From: Mycobacterium heidelbergense
Lineage (GTDB): Bacteria; Actinomycetota; Actinomycetes; Mycobacteriales; Mycobacteriaceae
DNA: 64,000 bases
Direction of reading: 5' to 3'
NCBI RefSeq assembly: GCF_010730745.1
Contig: NZ_AP022615.1
Span: 310,001-374,000, forward strand
Shown piece after piece: positions 17,375 to 26,152 of this stretch; the first letter of the stretch is position 1, and each line of letters starts with the position of its first letter. Made by a program: the position numbers and the translations under genes. The notes beneath the pieces were generated by a model. That model did not search any database, was not told where the DNA came from, and saw nothing but the letters and a program-made list of their open reading frames with translations.

Positions 17375-18967
17375 CTACAGCTCGCCGGAGTCGATCGCGT
17401 CCTTGACCTCTTGCGCGTGGGCGACCTGCGCGGGGGTGTAGCCGATGAACAGCGCCGCACCGCCGACCAGGACGGCCGCGCCGGCCACCCAGAGCAGGCC
17501 GTAGGTGTAGCCGTGGTCGAGCGCATGCAGCTGCAGGTCGTTCATGAACTTCACCGGGCCGGTGGTGCCGCCCAGGTACAGCGTGCGCGAGGTGATCACG
17601 GCCTGGATGACGGCCAGCACCAGCGGCCCGCCGAGGCTCTGCGCCATCAGCGCGATGGCCGACACCGGGCCGATCTGGTCGAAGCCGACGCCGGCGATCG
17701 CCGACAGCGTCAGCGGGACGACGACCATGCCGATACCGACGCTGCCGACCACGATGAGCACCGCCAGGCCGGGGAAATACGGGATGCCGCGGTGCACGAA
17801 CGCCGAGCCGTACAACATCGCCCCCAGCAGCAGGATCCCGCCGCCGATGGTCAACACCCGCGGCGAGAACCGCGACACCAGCTGCGAGGACACGCCCAGG
17901 CCGATCCCCATCGCGATGACGAACGGGATGAAGCTGACGCCCGCGCGCAGCGCGCTGTAGCCCAGGATGTCCTGCACGTACAGGCCCATGCACACCGTCA
18001 GGCTGAACATGACGCCGCCGGCCAAGAAGATCGCGGCGAACGTCACCAGCCGGTTGCGGTCGCGGAACAGGTCGAACGGCACGACGGGGTTTTCGGCGGT
18101 GCGCTCCACGATGGCGAAAGCAATGGTGGCCGCCAGCGCCACGCCGGCCGAGCCGAGGGTGGTGACCGAGATCCAGCCCTTCTCCGGGCCCATCGAGAAG
18201 GCGAAGACCGCCGCGGTGCACGCCAGCGTGGCCAGCATGGCCCCGGTGGCGTCGAGCTTCATCCGCTCCCTGTTGGTCTCCCGCAGCGCGGTGCGGGCCA
18301 GGTAGATCATCACCAGCCCGATCGGCACGTTCACCAGGAACGCCAGCCGCCAGGACACCTCGGTGAGCGCCCCGCCGACCACCAGGCCCACCACCGAGCC
18401 GACGGCGGTCATCGCGGCGAACACCGCCGTCGCGGCGTTGCGCGCCGGGCCCTTCGGGAAGGTGGTCGCCACCAGCGCCAGGCCCGTCGGCGACGCGATG
18501 GCCGATCCGATGCCCTGCAAGAGCCGGGCGATGACCATCGTCACCTCGTCCCAGGCGACCGCGCACAGCACCGAGGAGATGGTGAACAGCGCGACGCCGA
18601 CGATGAAGGTGCGCTTGCGCCCGATGGTGTCGCCGAGCCGCCCGCCGAGCAGCATCAGGCCGCCGAAGGTGAGCACGTACGCGGTGATGACCCAGCTGCG
18701 GCCGGCGTCCGACAGGCTCAGCTCGTTCTGGATCTTGGGGAGCGCGACGATGGCGACGGTGCTGTCCATGGTCGCCAGCAGTTGCATCCCGCCGATGGCG
18801 ACCACGGCCGCGATGAAGCGCTGGGACGGCAGCCAGGTGGGGTAGTACTTGCTGATGCGTGATGAGGCGGTCTCCGCCGGGCGCGCCTGGCGCATCGGGG
18901 CCGGACGATCGGGGCGCGCGGAGGTCCAGTTGTGGACCGCGCGCTCTGTGTCGTTGAGAGCCGTCAT
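17375..18967 (-). CDS. efpA: MFS multidrug efflux pump EfpA
   Basis: A 530-residue, 14-helix drug:H+ antiporter of the QacA/EmrB branch. The motif A loop LLGGRLGDTIGRKR and the motif C-type region around SAIASPTGLALVATTF are visible. The N-terminal cytoplasmic extension (about 50 residues before FIAAVVAIGGMQLL) is typical of EfpA (Rv2846c), an essential exporter linked to drug tolerance and lipid transport in M. tuberculosis. It appears to have its own promoter just upstream, although cysG lies only 33 nt away on the same strand. Confidence 0.94.
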   Translation of the reverse strand: MTALNDTERAVHNWTSARPDRPAPMRQARPAETASSRISKYYPTWLPSQRFIAAVVAIGGMQLLATMDSTVAIVALPKIQNELSLSDAGRSWVITAYVLTFGGLMLLGGRLGDTIGRKRTFIVGVALFTISSVLCAVAWDEVTMVIARLLQGIGSAIASPTGLALVATTFPKGPARNAATAVFAAMTAVGSVVGLVVGGALTEVSWRLAFLVNVPIGLVMIYLARTALRETNRERMKLDATGAMLATLACTAAVFAFSMGPEKGWISVTTLGSAGVALAATIAFAIVERTAENPVVPFDLFRDRNRLVTFAAIFLAGGVMFSLTVCMGLYVQDILGYSALRAGVSFIPFVIAMGIGLGVSSQLVSRFSPRVLTIGGGILLLGAMLYGSAFVHRGIPYFPGLAVLIVVGSVGIGMVVVPLTLSAIAGVGFDQIGPVSAIALMAQSLGGPLVLAVIQAVITSRTLYLGGTTGPVKFMNDLQLHALDHGYTYGLLWVAGAAVLVGGAALFIGYTPAQVAHAQEVKDAIDSGEL

Positions 18968-18975
18968 AACGGGTT

Positions 18976-18987
18976 ACCTTACAGTAA
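18976..18987 (-). promoter_or_regulatory. efpA promoter -10 and overlapping palindrome
   Basis: On the minus strand TAAGGT ends 8 nt before the efpA ATG. It overlaps the perfect palindrome-like TTACTGTAA (18979-18987), and the surrounding 40 nt are AT-rich for this genome. The layout suits a repressor that blocks RNA polymerase at a near-leaderless promoter. The regulator is unknown. Confidence 0.4.
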
Positions 18988-19000
18988 TCTTAAGAATTGT

Positions 19001-20224
19001 TTAAACGCCGAACGCCACTTGGGCCCTTTCGAGGCCCGCGACGGCGCCGATGACGATGATCGCGGGTGGTCGGATCCCCTCGCCGCGGATCTTCTCCGGC
19101 GTGTCGGCGAGGGTGGCCCGCACCGTCTGCTGGGCCGCCGTCGTTCCGTGCTGGACCACCAACACCGGCGTATCCGCAGGTCGGCCGCCTCTCAGCAGCA
19201 CCTCGACGAAAAGCTCGATGCGTTCGACGGCCATCAGCAAGACGATGGTGCCGGTCATCGCGGCCAATGCGTCCCAATTCACTAACGATTCGGGGTGGCC
19301 GGGCGCGACGTGGCCGCTGACCACCACGAATTCGTGATTGATCGCCCGATGCGTGACCGGGACGCCGGCCAGGGCCGGCACGCCTATGGCGCTCGTCACA
19401 CCGGGCACCACGGTCACCGGGATTCCGGCCTCGGCGCATGCCAACACCTCCTCGTAGCCGCGCGCGAAGACGAAGGGGTCCCCGCCCTTGAGGCGGACCA
19501 CGAAGCGCCCGGCCCGGGCCCGCTCGATCATGGCGTCGTTGATCGCGTCCTGGGCCATGGCCCGCCCGTACGGGATCTTCGCGGCGTCAATGACTTCCAC
19601 GTGCGGTGGCAGCTCGGCGAGCAGTTCGGGCGGCGCGAGCCGGTCGGCGACGACGACGTCGGCCTGGGCGAGCAGGCGGCGCCCGCGCACGGTGATCAGT
19701 TCGGGGTCGCCGGGGCCGCCGCCGACCAGCGCCACCCCGCCCTTGACGACGTCGTCGCTCTCGCTGCCCCCGGTGATGACGCCCGTCTGCAGCGCCTCGC
19801 GGATGGCCGAGCGGATCGCCGCCGACCGGCGGTGCTCGCCGCCAGCCAGCACCCCCACCGACAGCCCGGCGTAGCTGAAGGTCGCCGGGGTGACCGCGGT
19901 CCCCTCGACGGCGATGTCGGCGCGGACGCAAAAGATGCGGCGGCGTTCGGCCTCGGCGACCACGGCCGCGTTCACCCGCGCGTCGTCGGTGGCGGCGATG
20001 GCGTACCAGGCGCCCTCGAGGTCACCGTCGCGGTATTCGCGCACCGACAGGATGATTCCGCTCATCGCCTCGACGGCACGGGTGGCGGTGCGCGAGATGA
20101 CGTGCACCTCGGCGCCGCTGGCGATCAGCAGGGGCAGCCGGCGCTGGGCGACGGTCCCCCCGCCGACGACGATGACCTTCTTGCCGGCCAGCCGCAGTCC
20201 GGCGAGGTAGGCGCTCTCGGTCAC
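19001..20224 (-). CDS. cysG: Siroheme synthase CysG (dehydrogenase/ferrochelatase + uroporphyrinogen-III methyltransferase)
   Basis: A 407-residue two-domain enzyme. The N-terminal Met8-like domain (KKVIVVGGGTVAQRRLPLL, NAD-binding) oxidises precorrin-2 and inserts iron. The C-terminal SUMT domain (VALVGGGPGDPELITVRG, GRFVVRLKGGDPFVFARG, PVTVVPGVTSAIGVPALAGVPVTHR) methylates uroporphyrinogen III. Its precorrin-2 intermediate also feeds cobalamin synthesis, which explains placement 9 nt after cobB. Siroheme serves sulfite and nitrite reductases. Confidence 0.94.
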   Translation of the reverse strand: MTESAYLAGLRLAGKKVIVVGGGTVAQRRLPLLIASGAEVHVISRTATRAVEAMSGIILSVREYRDGDLEGAWYAIAATDDARVNAAVVAEAERRRIFCVRADIAVEGTAVTPATFSYAGLSVGVLAGGEHRRSAAIRSAIREALQTGVITGGSESDDVVKGGVALVGGGPGDPELITVRGRRLLAQADVVVADRLAPPELLAELPPHVEVIDAAKIPYGRAMAQDAINDAMIERARAGRFVVRLKGGDPFVFARGYEEVLACAEAGIPVTVVPGVTSAIGVPALAGVPVTHRAINHEFVVVSGHVAPGHPESLVNWDALAAMTGTIVLLMAVERIELFVEVLLRGGRPADTPVLVVQHGTTAAQQTVRATLADTPEKIRGEGIRPPAIIVIGAVAGLERAQVAFGV

Positions 20225-20233
20225 CGGGCAAGC

Positions 20234-21610
20234 CTAATGTCTGCCGATCCTCGCCCCGCGGGCGTGGGCGACGAAGCGCGCCACCGCATCGGGCGTCGCG
20301 GCCGGGTGGGTGTGCAGGTACGACGCGTGCACGCCCGCGCGCACGGCGCCGTCCCGCACGGTGCCGTCGTCGCCGCGGTACACCCACGCCGGCGGGTAGT
20401 TCTCGGTGAAAGTTATTGCAGTCCGATGGAATTCGTGCCCGGCCACGCGCCGGCCGGCGGGATGCAGCGCCGAGTCGGCGACGGCGACCGCGTCGCGATA
20501 GGCCAGCGTGAGGTGCGGCGTGAACCGCGCCGACCCGGCCAGCGCGCCGCACATCGGGTGCCCGTCTAGGTCGTCGACCAGGTAGACCAGCCCGGCGCAT
20601 TCGGCGTGCACCGGCGCGCCGGCGGCGGCCAGGCCGTTGATCTGGCGGCGGACGACGTCGTTGGCCGAGAGCTCCGCGGCGAACTGTTCGGGGAAGCCGC
20701 CGGGCAGCAGCACCGCGTCGGTGCCGTCGGGCAACGGGTCGGCGAGCGGGTCGAATTCGGCCACGTCGGCGCCGGCGGCGCGCAGCAGCTCCGCGTGTTC
20801 GGCGTAGCCGAAGCTGAACGCCTTTCCGGCCGCCATCGCGACGGTGGTGCGCGCGCCCGGCGCCTCCCCCACGGCGGCCGCGGGGTCCCACGGCGTCGCG
20901 GCGAGCCGGCTCGCGGCGGCTGCCATCACGGCGGACAGGTCGACGTGGCGGGCGACCAGGGCGGTCATCGCGGTGACCGCGGCGTGCGCGCGGCGACCGT
21001 GCTCGACGGCCGTGACGAGCCCGAGATGCCTTGTCGGCAGCTCCAATTCGGCGGTGCGCGGGATGGCGCCCAGCACCGGGACACCGGCCCGTTCGCAGGC
21101 CTGGCGCAGCACCTGCTCGTGCCTGGGCGACCCGACCCGGTTGAGGATCACGCCGGAGATCCGGGTCGCGGCGTCGAACGTCGAAAAGCCGTGCAGCAGC
21201 GCGGCGATGCTGTGGCTCTGGCCGCGCGCGTCGACCACCAGGATGACCGGGGCGCCCAGCAGGCCGGCGACGTGCGCGGTCGAACCCGCCGCGGGGCCGG
21301 CCGGGGTGGGCCCGATGCGCCCGTCGAACAGGCCCATCACGCCCTCGATCACGGCGATGTCCGCGCCGCGGGCGCCGTGGGCGTACAGCGGGCCGACGAG
21401 CCGTTCCCCCACCAGCACCGGGTCGAGGTTGCGCCCTGGCCGCCCGGCGGCCAGGGCGTGGTAGCCGGGGTCGATGAAGTCGGGGCCGACCTTGAACGGC
21501 GCCACCGTGTGGCCGGCGCCGCGCAGGGCCCCGATCAAACCCGTTGCGACCGTGGTCTTCCCGCTCCCCGACGCGGGCGCACCCACAACCACCGCGGGAA
21601 CCTGGGTCAC
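20234..21610 (-). CDS. cobB: Cobyrinic acid a,c-diamide synthase
   Basis: Amidates the a and c side chains of cobyrinic (or hydrogenobyrinic) acid using glutamine and ATP. The 458-residue protein has the P-loop GAPASGSGKTTVATG at the N-terminus, the FKVGPDFIDPGYH motif, and a C-terminal class I glutamine amidotransferase domain with the nucleophile Cys in HAECAGLVYL and a C-terminal His. The GTG start (VTQVPAVVVGAPASGSG) gives the length seen in M. tuberculosis Rv2848c. It lies between cobO and cysG on the same strand. Confidence 0.95.
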   Translation of the reverse strand: MTQVPAVVVGAPASGSGKTTVATGLIGALRGAGHTVAPFKVGPDFIDPGYHALAAGRPGRNLDPVLVGERLVGPLYAHGARGADIAVIEGVMGLFDGRIGPTPAGPAAGSTAHVAGLLGAPVILVVDARGQSHSIAALLHGFSTFDAATRISGVILNRVGSPRHEQVLRQACERAGVPVLGAIPRTAELELPTRHLGLVTAVEHGRRAHAAVTAMTALVARHVDLSAVMAAAASRLAATPWDPAAAVGEAPGARTTVAMAAGKAFSFGYAEHAELLRAAGADVAEFDPLADPLPDGTDAVLLPGGFPEQFAAELSANDVVRRQINGLAAAGAPVHAECAGLVYLVDDLDGHPMCGALAGSARFTPHLTLAYRDAVAVADSALHPAGRRVAGHEFHRTAITFTENYPPAWVYRGDDGTVRDGAVRAGVHASYLHTHPAATPDAVARFVAHARGARIGRH

Positions 21611-21624
21611 TGCCCCACCCTGTA

Positions 21625-21688
21625 CCGCGAGCGTGCGCAGAATGACAGGCTGGGCGGCGTGTCGCCGTACAGACACGCACGCTCGCGG
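21625..21688. repeat. Inverted repeat between cobO and cobB
   Basis: Perfect 13-nt arms CCGCGAGCGTGCG (21625-21637) and CGCACGCTCGCGG (21676-21688) frame a 38-nt loop in the 85-nt spacer. It could attenuate or process the cobO-cobB transcript, or simply be a copy of the dispersed CGAG-type hairpin. Confidence 0.6.
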
Positions 21689-21695
21689 GAGGAAG

Positions 21696-22310
21696 TCACC
21701 ACTCGATGCCCTTCTGGCCCTTGCGGCCCGCGTCCATCGGGTGCTTGACCTTGGTCATCTCGGTGACCAGGTCGGCGGCCTCGACCAGCCGCGGCGGGGC
21801 ATCGCGTCCGGTGATGACGACGTGCTGGAGGCCGGGCCGCGCCAACAGCACGTCGACCACGTCGTCGACGTCCACCCAGCCCCACTTCATCGGGTAGGTG
21901 AATTCGTCGAGCACGTAGAAGTCGTGGCGTTGGGCGGCCAGGCGGCGCGCGATCTCGGCCCAACCGTCGGCCGCGGCCGCGGCGTGGTCGACCTCGCTGC
22001 CCGCCTTGCGCGTCCAGGACCAGCCCGCGCCCATCTTGTGCCACTCGACCGGCCCGCCGATGCCCCGCTCGTCGTGCGACTCGCCGAGTTGGGCGAAGGC
22101 CGCCTCCTCGCCCACCTTCCACTTGGCGCTCTTGACGAACTGGAAGACCGCCACGTTGAGGCCGGCGTTCCACGCGCGCAACGCCATTCCGAACGCCGCC
22201 GTCGACTTCCCCTTGCCCGCGCCGGTGTGCACCGCGAGCACCGGCGTGTGGCGCCGGGCGCGGGTGGTCAGGCCGTCGTCGGGAACTTGCAGCGGATTGC
22301 CCTGTGGCAT
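21696..22310 (-). CDS. cobO: Cob(I)yrinic acid a,c-diamide adenosyltransferase
   Basis: Transfers the adenosyl group of ATP to cobalt in the corrin ring. The 204-residue protein is CobA/BtuR-type: P-loop HTGAGKGKSTAAFGMALRA, FQFVKSAKWKVGE, DEFTYPMKWGWVD and VVITGRDAPPRLVEAADLVTEM are all family hallmarks. The ATG lies 11 nt after the chelatase stop codon, so it belongs to the same leftward operon (Rv2849c). Confidence 0.95.
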   Translation of the reverse strand: MPQGNPLQVPDDGLTTRARRHTPVLAVHTGAGKGKSTAAFGMALRAWNAGLNVAVFQFVKSAKWKVGEEAAFAQLGESHDERGIGGPVEWHKMGAGWSWTRKAGSEVDHAAAAADGWAEIARRLAAQRHDFYVLDEFTYPMKWGWVDVDDVVDVLLARPGLQHVVITGRDAPPRLVEAADLVTEMTKVKHPMDAGRKGQKGIEW

Positions 22311-22321
22311 ATGAGGATACC

Positions 22322-24139
22322 TCAGGCGACGCCGCGCACGGCCCGCGTCAGGTGGTCGGCGTGCAGCTGCTCCAGCCGGATGGCCGGCGCGCCGAGCTGC
22401 TCGGCGAGCCGGCGGGCCAACCCGAGCCGCACGTAGGACGTCTCGCAGTCCACCACCACGGCGGCGGCGCCCTCGGCGCGCAGCCTGGACGCCGCGATTC
22501 GGCTGCGGCCCAACGGGTCCGGTCCGGCGGTGGCGCGGCCGTCGGTGAGCACCACCACCAGGGGGCGCCGCGCCCGGTCGCGCGCCCTTTCGCGGACGAT
22601 CAGCTCGCGGGCGGCCAGCAGGCCCTCGGCCAGCGGGGTCTTGCCACCGGTGTCGAATCGGGCCAGTCGCCGGCCGGCGATGTGCGCCGACGACGTCGGC
22701 GGGAGCAGCAGCCGCGCCGCCTGTTGGCGGAACGTGATGACCGCGACCTTGTCGCGGCGCTGGTAGGCGTCGCGCAGCAGCGACAGGGTGGCCCCGCCGA
22801 CCGCGGCCATGCGGTCCCGGGCGGCCATCGAACCCGACGCGTCGACCACGAAGATCACCAGGTTGCCTTCGCGCCCTTCGCGGATGGCCCGGCGCACGTC
22901 CTCCGCCATCGGCCGCAACGGCCCCGCCCCGGCCCGCTCGGCGGCCGACAGCAGCGTGGCGAACAGGTGCAGCCCGTGCGCGCCGGGGCCGGTGTCGCCC
23001 GGGTCGGCGGCGGCCACCGCCCGGCCGGAGGCGTTGCGGGCACGCGACCGCCGTCCCGGTGCGCCCTCGCCGACCCCCGGGACGCTCAGCGCCCGGGCGC
23101 GAAACGTTTGCGACGGCGGCGCGCTGGGCTTGGACGACGACCGTGAGTTGGGTTGCGGCGCAGGCGCATCGGCGGCCTGGCCGCCGCCGCCCGGCGGCTC
23201 GGGTGGCGGGTCTTCGGCCCCGGCCCGCGCCAGGGCCTCGTCCAGCTGCTCGCGATCGATGCCGGGGTCGTCGAACGGGTCGCGGCGGCGCCGGTGCGGC
23301 AACGCCAGTTCGGCCGCCACCCGGATGTCCTGCTCCTCGACGGTGTGCGCGCCGCGCCAGGCGGCGTGCGCGGTGGCCGCGCGGGCCACCACCAGATCGG
23401 CCCGCATGCCGTCGACGTCGAACGCCGCGCACAGCGCCGCGATGCGGCGTAACTCGTTGTCCGGCAACACCACCTGGTCGACGAGGGCGCGCGCCGCGGC
23501 GATCCGGCGGGCCAGCTCGGCGTCGGCGTCGACGTAGCGCTGCGCGAACGCGTCCGGGTCGGCCTCGTAGGCCAGTCGCTGCCGGATCACCCGCACCCGC
23601 ACGTCGACGTCGCGCGACGCGTGCACGTCGACGGTGAGGCCGAAGCGGTCCAGCAGTTGCGGGCGCAGCTCGCCCTCCTCCGGATTCATCGTGCCGATCA
23701 GCACGAACCGGGCCTCGTGCGAATGGGAGATGCCGTCGCGTTCGACGTGGACCCGGCCCATCGCCGCGGCGTCGAGCAGCACGTCAACCAGGTGGTCGTG
23801 CAGCAGGTTGACCTCGTCGACGTAGAGCACGCCGCCGTGCGCGCGGGCCAGCAGCCCCGGCGAAAAGGCGTGCTCGCCGTCGCGCAGCACCCGCTGCAGG
23901 TCCAACGAGCCGATCACGCGGTCTTCGGTTGCGCCCAAAGGCATTTCGACCAGTCCGGCGTCGGAGTTGCCGGTCGCGGCAGCCAGCAGCGCCGCCAGCC
24001 CCCGCACGGCGGTCGACTTGGCGGTGCCCTTCTCGCCGCGGACGAGCGCGCCGCCGATCTCGGGGCGCACCGCGCACAACAGCAGGGCGAGCCGCAGCTG
24101 GTCGTGCCCGACGATGGCGCTGAACGGATAGGGCTTCAC
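22322..24139 (-). CDS. Magnesium-chelatase-like AAA+/von Willebrand A fusion protein
   Basis: A 605-residue fusion of a BchI-like AAA+ ATPase and a BchD-like C-terminal half. Residues about 1-330 contain Walker A (GEKGTAKSTAVRG) and Walker B (GGVLYVDEVNLL). A Pro-rich acidic linker follows, and then a vWA domain with the MIDAS motif VDASGSMAARDRM. Mycobacteria lack chlorophyll; the setting upstream of cobO and cobB suggests a motor for metal insertion into a tetrapyrrole such as cobalt, possibly with a CobN-type subunit encoded elsewhere. That role is inference. GTG start overlaps the GNAT gene stop by 4 nt; homologue of Rv2850c. Confidence 0.9.
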   Translation of the reverse strand: MKPYPFSAIVGHDQLRLALLLCAVRPEIGGALVRGEKGTAKSTAVRGLAALLAAATGNSDAGLVEMPLGATEDRVIGSLDLQRVLRDGEHAFSPGLLARAHGGVLYVDEVNLLHDHLVDVLLDAAAMGRVHVERDGISHSHEARFVLIGTMNPEEGELRPQLLDRFGLTVDVHASRDVDVRVRVIRQRLAYEADPDAFAQRYVDADAELARRIAAARALVDQVVLPDNELRRIAALCAAFDVDGMRADLVVARAATAHAAWRGAHTVEEQDIRVAAELALPHRRRRDPFDDPGIDREQLDEALARAGAEDPPPEPPGGGGQAADAPAPQPNSRSSSKPSAPPSQTFRARALSVPGVGEGAPGRRSRARNASGRAVAAADPGDTGPGAHGLHLFATLLSAAERAGAGPLRPMAEDVRRAIREGREGNLVIFVVDASGSMAARDRMAAVGGATLSLLRDAYQRRDKVAVITFRQQAARLLLPPTSSAHIAGRRLARFDTGGKTPLAEGLLAARELIVRERARDRARRPLVVVLTDGRATAGPDPLGRSRIAASRLRAEGAAAVVVDCETSYVRLGLARRLAEQLGAPAIRLEQLHADHLTRAVRGVA

Positions 24140-24615
24140 GGCTGCTCCGCCTGAGGTGGAGGTGGGCGTGGGGGCCGCAGCATCGGCACGTGCGGGACAC
24201 CGTCGTCGAGGAAATCGTCTCCGTCGCGGACGAATCCGTGCTGGGCGTACATGTCGGCCAGGTAGGTCTGCGCGTCGATCCGGCAGGGGTAGTCGCCGAC
24301 CTCGGCCAGCGCGGCGCGCAGCAGCCGCGTGGTGTGGCCCTGGCCGCGCGCGCTGCGCTGGGTGCACAGCCGCCCGATCCGGAACGCCTTCTCGCCGCCG
24401 GCGTGCTCCTCCATCAGCCGCAGCGTGCAGATCACGTCGCCGTCGGCCGTTTCCAGCCAGAAGTGCCGGGTTTCGGCGAGCAGGTCGCGCCCGTCCAGCT
24501 CGGGGTACGGGCAGGCCTGTTCGACGACGAACACTTCGACCCGCAGCTTGAGCAGCTCGTAAAGCGTTGGGGCGTCGAGGTCTTTGGCCCAGGCGCGGCG
24601 CAGCGCTTCACTCAT
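24136..24615 (-). CDS. GNAT acetyltransferase, ElaA-like
   Basis: A 159-residue GNAT-fold protein resembling ElaA: LYELLKLRVEVFVVEQACPYPELDGRD at the N-terminus, CTLRLMEE in beta 4, and the acetyl-CoA pyrophosphate loop RIGRLCTQRSARGQGHTTRLL. Substrate is unknown. It overlaps mqo upstream and the chelatase downstream by 4 nt each, so it is part of one transcript. Corresponds to Rv2851c. The shorter ATG (MSEALRRAW) is preferred to an upstream in-frame start that would run inside mqo. Confidence 0.88.
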   Translation of the reverse strand: MSEALRRAWAKDLDAPTLYELLKLRVEVFVVEQACPYPELDGRDLLAETRHFWLETADGDVICTLRLMEEHAGGEKAFRIGRLCTQRSARGQGHTTRLLRAALAEVGDYPCRIDAQTYLADMYAQHGFVRDGDDFLDDGVPHVPMLRPPRPPPPQAEQP

Positions 24616-26072
24616 GCGGCCAGCCCCAATGCTTTCGTGCCCCACGACCACACCTCGTCGAACAGCGCGGGCTCGCGCGACAGCTCACATCCCAGCGACG
24701 GCACCATCTCCTTGAGCGTGGGCAGCCAGGAGCCATACCTGTCGGGGAAGCACCGCCGCAGCACGTCGAGCATGGCCGGCACGGCGGTCGACGCGCCCGG
24801 GGAGCCGCCCAGCAGGCCGGCGATGCTGCCGTCGGCGGCGCCCAGCACGGTGGTGTCGAAGTCGAGCACCCCGCCCCGGCGGATCACCTGCACCCGCTGC
24901 CCGGCCACCGTTGGCTCCCAGTCGGAATCGGTTGCGCCGGGAGCGAATTCGCGCAGGGCGCGCACCCGGTCGGGTTCGGAGAGCCGCAGCTGGCCGATCA
25001 GATACCTGACCAGCGCCGCCTGGGTGGCCCCGACGCCGAGCATCGACATCAGGTTGTCCGGCCTGATCGAGCGGGGCAGGTCGCTGATGCGGCCGTGCTT
25101 CAAGAACTTCGGCGACCAGCCGGCGAACGGGCCGAACACGAGCCACGACGCGCCGTTGACGAGCCGAAGGTCCAGATGCAGCGCCCCGAGCGGCGGGGCG
25201 CCCGGCGCCGGCACGCCGTACACCTTCGCCCGGTGCCCGGCGACCAGCGCCGGGTTGCGCGAGCGCAGGAACCGGCCGCCGATCGGGAAGCCGGCGAAGC
25301 CCCTGACCTCCTTGATGCCGGACCTCTGCAGCAGCGGCAGCGCGTCACCGCCGGCGCCGACGAACACGAATCCGGCGTTCAGCCGGCGCTTTTCACCGGT
25401 GCGGCGGTTGGCGATCAGCAGCGTCCAGCCGTCGGGCCGGCGGGTCAGGCCGCGGACCTCGTGGCCGAACAGCGCGGTGGCGCCGCCCCGCACGCAGAAG
25501 CCGATGAGCTGTCGTGTCAGCGAGCCGAAGTCGACGTCGGTGCCGTCGGCGGCCCAGTTGAGCGCGGTCGGCTCGGAGAAGTCGCGCTCGGCGGCCATCA
25601 GCGGCAGCCGGCGGGCGAACTCGTCCGGGTCGTCGATCAATTCGGTGCGCGCGAACAGCGGGTTGCCGGCCAGCGCGCGCCGGCGCCGCCACAGATAGTC
25701 CACACGGGCCGCCCCGCGCACGAAGCTGACGTGCGGGACCGGGTTGAGGAAGCCGCGGTCGGTCAGGACGCCGTTCTCGACGGCGTAGGCCCAGAATTGG
25801 CGAGTCACCTGGAACTGCTCGTTGACGCGGACCGCCTTGGTGATGTCGATCGAGCCGTCGGGGTTCTGCGGGGTGTAGTTCAGCTCGCACAGCGCCGAGT
25901 GCCCGGTGCCGGCGTTGTTCCAGGGGCCGCTGCTCTCGGCGGCGACGGCGTCCAGCCGCTCGATCACGGTGATCGACCACCCCGGCTCGAGCCGCCGCAG
26001 CAACGCGCCGAGCGTCGCGCTCATGATGCCGGCGCCGATCAGCGCGACGTCGGTCCTGGCTAGCCCTGGCAC
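24612..26072 (-). CDS. mqo: Malate:quinone oxidoreductase
   Basis: Membrane-associated FAD enzyme that oxidises malate to oxaloacetate and passes electrons to menaquinone. The 486-residue protein has the FAD motif DVALIGAGIMSATLGALLRR, the active-region strings GPWNNAGTGHSALCELNYTP and GFPIGGRFLRSRNPALVAGH, and family length (Rv2852c, 493 aa). The GTG start is 6 nt downstream of TAACCT on the minus strand, a probable leaderless promoter at the head of the mqo-cysG series. Confidence 0.95.
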   Translation of the reverse strand: MPGLARTDVALIGAGIMSATLGALLRRLEPGWSITVIERLDAVAAESSGPWNNAGTGHSALCELNYTPQNPDGSIDITKAVRVNEQFQVTRQFWAYAVENGVLTDRGFLNPVPHVSFVRGAARVDYLWRRRRALAGNPLFARTELIDDPDEFARRLPLMAAERDFSEPTALNWAADGTDVDFGSLTRQLIGFCVRGGATALFGHEVRGLTRRPDGWTLLIANRRTGEKRRLNAGFVFVGAGGDALPLLQRSGIKEVRGFAGFPIGGRFLRSRNPALVAGHRAKVYGVPAPGAPPLGALHLDLRLVNGASWLVFGPFAGWSPKFLKHGRISDLPRSIRPDNLMSMLGVGATQAALVRYLIGQLRLSEPDRVRALREFAPGATDSDWEPTVAGQRVQVIRRGGVLDFDTTVLGAADGSIAGLLGGSPGASTAVPAMLDVLRRCFPDRYGSWLPTLKEMVPSLGCELSREPALFDEVWSWGTKALGLAA

Positions 26073-26078
26073 CGTCCC

Positions 26079-26084
26079 AGGTTA
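26079..26084 (-). promoter_or_regulatory. Probable -10 element of leaderless mqo transcript
   Basis: Minus-strand TAACCT ends 6 nt before the mqo GTG. The divergent hydrolase gene has the mirror arrangement about 60 nt away. Confidence 0.4.
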
Positions 26085-26140
26085 TCCCGACGCGACGCGG
26101 CGCCGACGGCCTACGGCCCGCCCGTCACCAGCAAAGGCTC

Positions 26141-26146
26141 TAAGCT
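26141..26146 (+). promoter_or_regulatory. Probable -10 element of leaderless hydrolase transcript
   Basis: TAAGCT ends 6 nt before the GTG start at 26153. There is no ribosome-binding site, which agrees with leaderless translation. Confidence 0.4.
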
Positions 26147-26152
26147 TGCCCC

